This document shows positions 21,479 through 23,732 of a stretch of DNA of 23,732 bases, piece by piece (positions within the stretch are counted from its first letter, which is position 1; every line of letters starts with the position of its first letter). Location: contig VBLS01000114.1 in assembly GCA_005878635.1 (NCBI GenBank), forward strand, positions 1 to 23,732, given 5' to 3'. Both the position numbers and the translations under genes were made by a program. Below the pieces are notes generated by a model. That model saw nothing but the letters and a program-made list of their open reading frames with translations. It had not been told where the DNA came from and made no database searches. This stretch comes from Methanobacteriota archaeon. Its GTDB lineage: Archaea > Thermoplasmatota > Thermoplasmata > RBG-16-68-12.

Positions 21479-21487
21479 ATTTTAATG
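21479..21487 (+). promoter_or_regulatory. TATA-like box for the toroid-fold gene
   Basis: ATTTTAATG centred 25 bp before GTG 21508, a good leaderless spacing that competes with the longer start at 21469. Confidence 0.4.
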
Positions 21488-21507
21488 TCTGCATCCAATC
21501 CCTTCGC

Positions 21508-22584
21508 GTGGCCGTGGCTCGCATTCGACGGCGGGGAGGGCCTCGCAGCTCCGCGGGGACCTCGGATGCGCGGTCCCTGGTCGAACTCCTGCTGCGGTCG
21601 AAAGAACCTTCGATCCGGTGGAAGACTCGCGTCCACGTCGTCGGCGAAGACCGCGATTCGAAGGCGATCCGCGAACTGGAGGAAAAGATCCGCACCTCCC
21701 CGCGCGTGCGGGCCCTCCTCTCCCGCCGAAACGAACTCGGTCGACCGGGGACGGCCCGAAAGGTGTACTACAAGTGGCAGGGAGTCCACTGGGTCCTCGC
21801 CTCCCTCGCGGATCTCGGCTATCCCCGCGGGGATAAGACCCTCCTTCCGATCCGGGATCGGATTTTCGAATGTTGGCTCAAGCCCAATTATTTCCGCGAA
21901 TTCGTGGCGCGCACGGAGGCCGAGGCCTATCGGCACGAAGGAGTGCCCGTGATGCGGGGCCGGGCCCGTCGATGCGCCTCGCAGCAGGGGAACGCCCTCC
22001 GGTTCCTGACGGAGCTGGGACTCGCCGATGGGCGGGCGGATTCCCTCGTCGAGCGGCTCCTCCGTTGGCAGTGGCCCGATGGCGGATGGAATTGCGACCG
22101 GCATCCGGAGGCCGACACGTCCTCGTTCATGGAGACGCTCCTGCCCATGCTCGGCTTGGCGGCCCACGCCCGGGACCATCCCTCCGCGGGTCTCTCCCGG
22201 GCGGTCGATCGCGCGAGCGAGGTGTTCCTCCGGCGGAAGCTCTTCCGGCGGGCCACCAACGGGGCGATCATCCACGCCGATTTTGTGACGTTACACTATC
22301 CGCGGTATTGGCACTACGACATCCTCGGAGGCCTCACGGCGATGGCCCGCCTCGGCAAGATCCGAGACCCCCGATGTGGGGGGGCCCTCGACCTCCTCGA
22401 GGCGAAGCGCCTTCCCGACGGCGGATGGCCCGCGGAGCGGCGCTTTTACAAGGTCCGGCCGCGGACGTTCGAGGCGAACTCCGACTACGTGGATTGGGGC
22501 GGGACAGGTGCTCATCGAATGAACGAGTGGGTCACGGCGGACGCCCTCGCGGTCCTGCGGTCCGCAGGGCGCCTCGACCTCTGA
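21508..22584 (+). CDS. Prenyltransferase/squalene-cyclase-like alpha-alpha toroid protein
   Basis: A 358-residue protein (371 if started at GTG 21469) built of repeated helical hairpins. It has two QW-like repeats, QWPDGGWNCDRHPE and LPDGGWPAERRFY, and aromatic-rich segments such as YYKWQGVHWVLASLADLG and YPRYWHYDILGGL. These mark the toroid fold of squalene-hopene cyclases and protein prenyltransferase beta subunits. The acidic DxDD motif of class II terpene cyclases is not visible, so catalysis of that kind is doubtful. Archaeal and bacterial members annotated as prenyltransferase are mostly uncharacterised. The gene is isolated. GTG 21508 is preferred from the TATA-like box spacing. Confidence 0.75.
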   Translation: MAVARIRRRGGPRSSAGTSDARSLVELLLRSKEPSIRWKTRVHVVGEDRDSKAIRELEEKIRTSPRVRALLSRRNELGRPGTARKVYYKWQGVHWVLASLADLGYPRGDKTLLPIRDRIFECWLKPNYFREFVARTEAEAYRHEGVPVMRGRARRCASQQGNALRFLTELGLADGRADSLVERLLRWQWPDGGWNCDRHPEADTSSFMETLLPMLGLAAHARDHPSAGLSRAVDRASEVFLRRKLFRRATNGAIIHADFVTLHYPRYWHYDILGGLTAMARLGKIRDPRCGGALDLLEAKRLPDGGWPAERRFYKVRPRTFEANSDYVDWGGTGAHRMNEWVTADALAVLRSAGRLDL

Positions 22585-22607
22585 CCGCTGGGCGTCCCAG
22601 GCTCGCG

Positions 22608-22621
22608 GTTAACATGTCAAG
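22608..22621. repeat. Palindrome copy 2 (imperfect)
   Basis: GTTAACATGTCAAG lies 24 bp after the toroid-fold gene stop and 44 bp from the stop of the small helical gene. It matches the copies at 21374 and 23289 in 11-12 of 14 positions. Confidence 0.5.
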
Positions 22622-22664
22622 CCTCAAGGATGTAAATCGAGGTCAACGGAATTGGTCCGGCCCT

Positions 22665-22887
22665 TTATCCCTGCAACCTCGCCATCTCGACCGTCAGGGT
22701 GTTCGTTCGGTCGGCGATTTCTTCGATGGCCGCTCGGATCCGCGCTCGAAGATTGCCGACCACTCCTCGGGCGAGAGGCGTTCCTTCAACGCTTCGCTCA
22801 GCGTCTTTAGCCGCGATCGCGAGTCCTGCGAGAATGTCGGCGACATCATCAATCCAGACGGTCTAGAGGCTCGTTAGCCTTTGCCAT
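22665..22887 (-). pseudogene. Small helical protein gene interrupted by one base
   Basis: From ATG 22887 the frame reads MAKANEPLDRLD and then hits TGA. Skipping one base at GATTGATGATG continues as DVADILAGLAIAAKDAERSV and on to TAA 22665-22667, giving about 73 residues. The second part is an amphipathic, Ala- and Glu-rich two-helix sequence (RARIRAAIEEIADRTNTLTV) that looks strongly coding. The region is 223 nt, one more than a multiple of three. Three explanations remain: a disabled gene, a sequencing or assembly error, or a programmed +1 shift at the in-frame TGA. It lies 18 bp downstream of the Cas2-like gene on the same strand, so the two could form an operon. No family is recognised. 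Confidence 0.5.
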
Positions 22888-22905
22888 CCTTGGTCGTCGA
22901 GCATG

Positions 22906-23223
22906 CTAGGCACGTAGCTTTCGGAACGCCTCGACACTCGTTCGCGGGATTGCCACGGGAGCGATGGTCACCCGGACGCCCAAAGACCGCAGGCGGGCCG
23001 CGAGTTCTTCTGCGTCGTGTGATGGCATGACCAGGACGGACTGTCCGATCCAGGTGACGCCGTTGCGGTGGATGAAGCCGGGTTCGTCTCTGGCCCTCCC
23101 GTGGACGGTTCGCTTCCTGCCGAAGACGATCTGGCAGACCTGGGCGGCGACCGATCGAGCGCCGCCAGGCACATCGTACGAAAGAAGGAACCGGTCGTCC
23201 GCGGACGATGCATCGGGGTTCAT
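22906..23223 (-). CDS. Cas2-like ferredoxin-fold protein (family uncertain)
   Basis: A 105-residue protein (110 if started at 23238). The order of elements suits a ferredoxin-like fold: a strand with a terminal Asp (RFLLSYDVPG), a helix (SVAAQVCQIVFGRK), a basic insert (HGRARDEPGFIHRNG), a strand VTWIGQSVLVMPS, a helix AEELAARLRSLG and a strand VRVTIAPVAI. The strand-Asp and GQSVLVM features resemble Cas2/VapD proteins (xxYDI and xxxSVF), which are nucleases or toxins. No cas1 or CRISPR array is in the window, so this would be a stand-alone member; the resemblance is by eye only. It is transcribed divergently from the translin gene, and the small interrupted gene follows it. Confidence 0.6.
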   Translation of the reverse strand: MNPDASSADDRFLLSYDVPGGARSVAAQVCQIVFGRKRTVHGRARDEPGFIHRNGVTWIGQSVLVMPSHDAEELAARLRSLGVRVTIAPVAIPRTSVEAFRKLRA

Positions 23224-23224
23224 G

Positions 23225-23302
23225 AGATATATATACATATGGCCATATAATAGTCTTTACATGGGAGGTGAGCGAAAGTACCTCCGTGGTTAACATGTTA
23301 AC
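23225..23302. promoter_or_regulatory. Divergent promoter block B with palindrome copy 3
   Basis: GATATATATACATATGG, then TATA-like CATATAA at 23244-23250 serving the plus strand (its reverse, ATTATATGG, can serve the minus-strand Cas2-like gene). An inverted repeat GGAGGT/ACCTCC spans 23264-23269 and 23280-23285, around the expected start of transcription. A perfect 14-bp palindrome GTTAACATGTTAAC follows at 23289-23302 and contains the ATG of the translin frame. Such sites near +1 usually repress. Confidence 0.6.
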
Positions 23303-23732
23303 CAGGTCCGGACCGTCCCATCGGGTCCGTCGCGGTTCGGGTCTCATGTCGCGGACCGAGTCCGGAGGGCGAATCCTCATTAACGGGATGGGGCATCCGC
23401 GCGCTGTGAAGAATCTCGACGACGTGATTGAAGAGATCGAGTCCCGTCTCGATGAGAAGGACGAGGTCCGGGAGCTCACGATCAAGTCCTCCCGGACGAT
23501 CGCCCGCTTGAGCGGCTCGGCGATCCAGGGGATGCACCGCGGGCAGAACGTCGGCGGGGCATTGCAGGAGACCCGCGAGGAGATCCTGAAGCTCCGCAGC
23601 CTCCTGAAGGACCACCCCGACCTGTACCACACCGGGATCGTCGAGAACGCGATGCAAGAGGCCTGCGAGGCGTTCCTCGTCCACTCGATCCTGGAAGGAG
23701 AACAGCTCCCGGGCCCGAGGGACATCGGTGTG
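23295..23732 (+). CDS. Translin-family protein (partial, runs off the window)
   Basis: An open frame without a stop to the window end, 146 codons. After a basic N-terminal region the sequence matches the archaeal translin family: NLDDVIEEIESRLDEKDEVR, ELTIKSSRTIARLSGSAI, HRGQNVGGALQETREEIL, DHPDLYHTGIVENAMQEACE and LVHSILEGEQLPGP. Translins are all-helical oligomers that bind RNA and single-stranded DNA; eukaryotic translin with TRAX degrades small RNAs, and archaeal members have had RNA-binding and RNase activity proposed. Start is uncertain: ATG 23295 lies inside the palindrome, while ATG 23346 and ATG 23388 are in frame and would drop the basic leader. The C-terminal helices are outside the window. 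Confidence 0.8.
   Translation, partial: MLTRSGPSHRVRRGSGLMSRTESGGRILINGMGHPRAVKNLDDVIEEIESRLDEKDEVRELTIKSSRTIARLSGSAIQGMHRGQNVGGALQETREEILKLRSLLKDHPDLYHTGIVENAMQEACEAFLVHSILEGEQLPGPRDIGV

Noticed and set aside
22615..22877. Plus-strand frame starting at the ATG in palindrome copy 2 (MSSLKDVNRG and on)
   Set aside because: It is antisense to the small helical gene, which has much better protein-like composition, and it lacks a promoter.
1..23732. tRNA and rRNA genes
   Set aside because: I looked for T-loop-like and rRNA-like words and saw none in a consistent cloverleaf context; a tRNAscan run would be decisive.

Overview
The window (23.7 kb, high GC) reads as a chromosomal segment of an archaeon, most likely a GC-rich Thermoplasmatota-type euryarchaeon (lineage is inference). 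The evidence is an archaeal RibL FAD synthase, an archaeal-type riboflavin synthase, a geranylgeranyl reductase for archaeal lipids, a TRAM-domain protein, tandem winged-helix regulators, and many genes with a TATA-like box 25-30 bp before the start codon, as in leaderless archaeal transcription. No rRNA, tRNA, CRISPR array or insertion sequence was found.

Layout. 1-1459: tail of an unidentified gene, then a tightly overlapping ribL-ribC-ribH operon for the last steps of riboflavin synthesis and FAD formation. 1539-3085: roadblock protein, PHP phosphoesterase and an orphan protein. 3090-5222: methionyl-tRNA synthetase with a fused C-terminal tRNA-binding domain. 5356-7322: zinc-ribbon proteins, a small orphan and a TRAM protein. 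7456-12085: a cell-surface cluster (four-helix membrane protein, secreted VIT/vWA protein, secreted calcium-binding-motif protein, small membrane protein, tandem winged-helix regulator). 12114-12611: a GAF protein of the free-methionine-sulfoxide-reductase type.

12757-13015 holds what I think is the most novel item: two tandem, homologous, apparently non-coding small RNA genes, each with its own TATA box, a shared 5' block containing a CCCUCC (anti-Shine-Dalgarno-like) motif, and a GC-rich hairpin followed by a T-rich tract.

13030-20440 is a purine and one-carbon region: purN, purH, metF-like, a geranylgeranyl reductase with a winged-helix regulator, folD and purD. FolD makes the 10-formyl-THF that PurN and PurH use, and MetF draws on the same pool. 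20568-21227 holds a Rieske ferredoxin and an orphan partner.

21310 to the end is a more accessory-looking stretch: a toroid-fold prenyltransferase/cyclase-like gene, a small helical gene broken by one base, a Cas2-like ferredoxin-fold protein, and a divergent translin-family gene running off the window. Three near-identical palindromes (consensus GTTAAYATGTYAAS) mark this stretch, two of them at matching positions downstream of similar AT-rich promoters, suggesting one local regulator.
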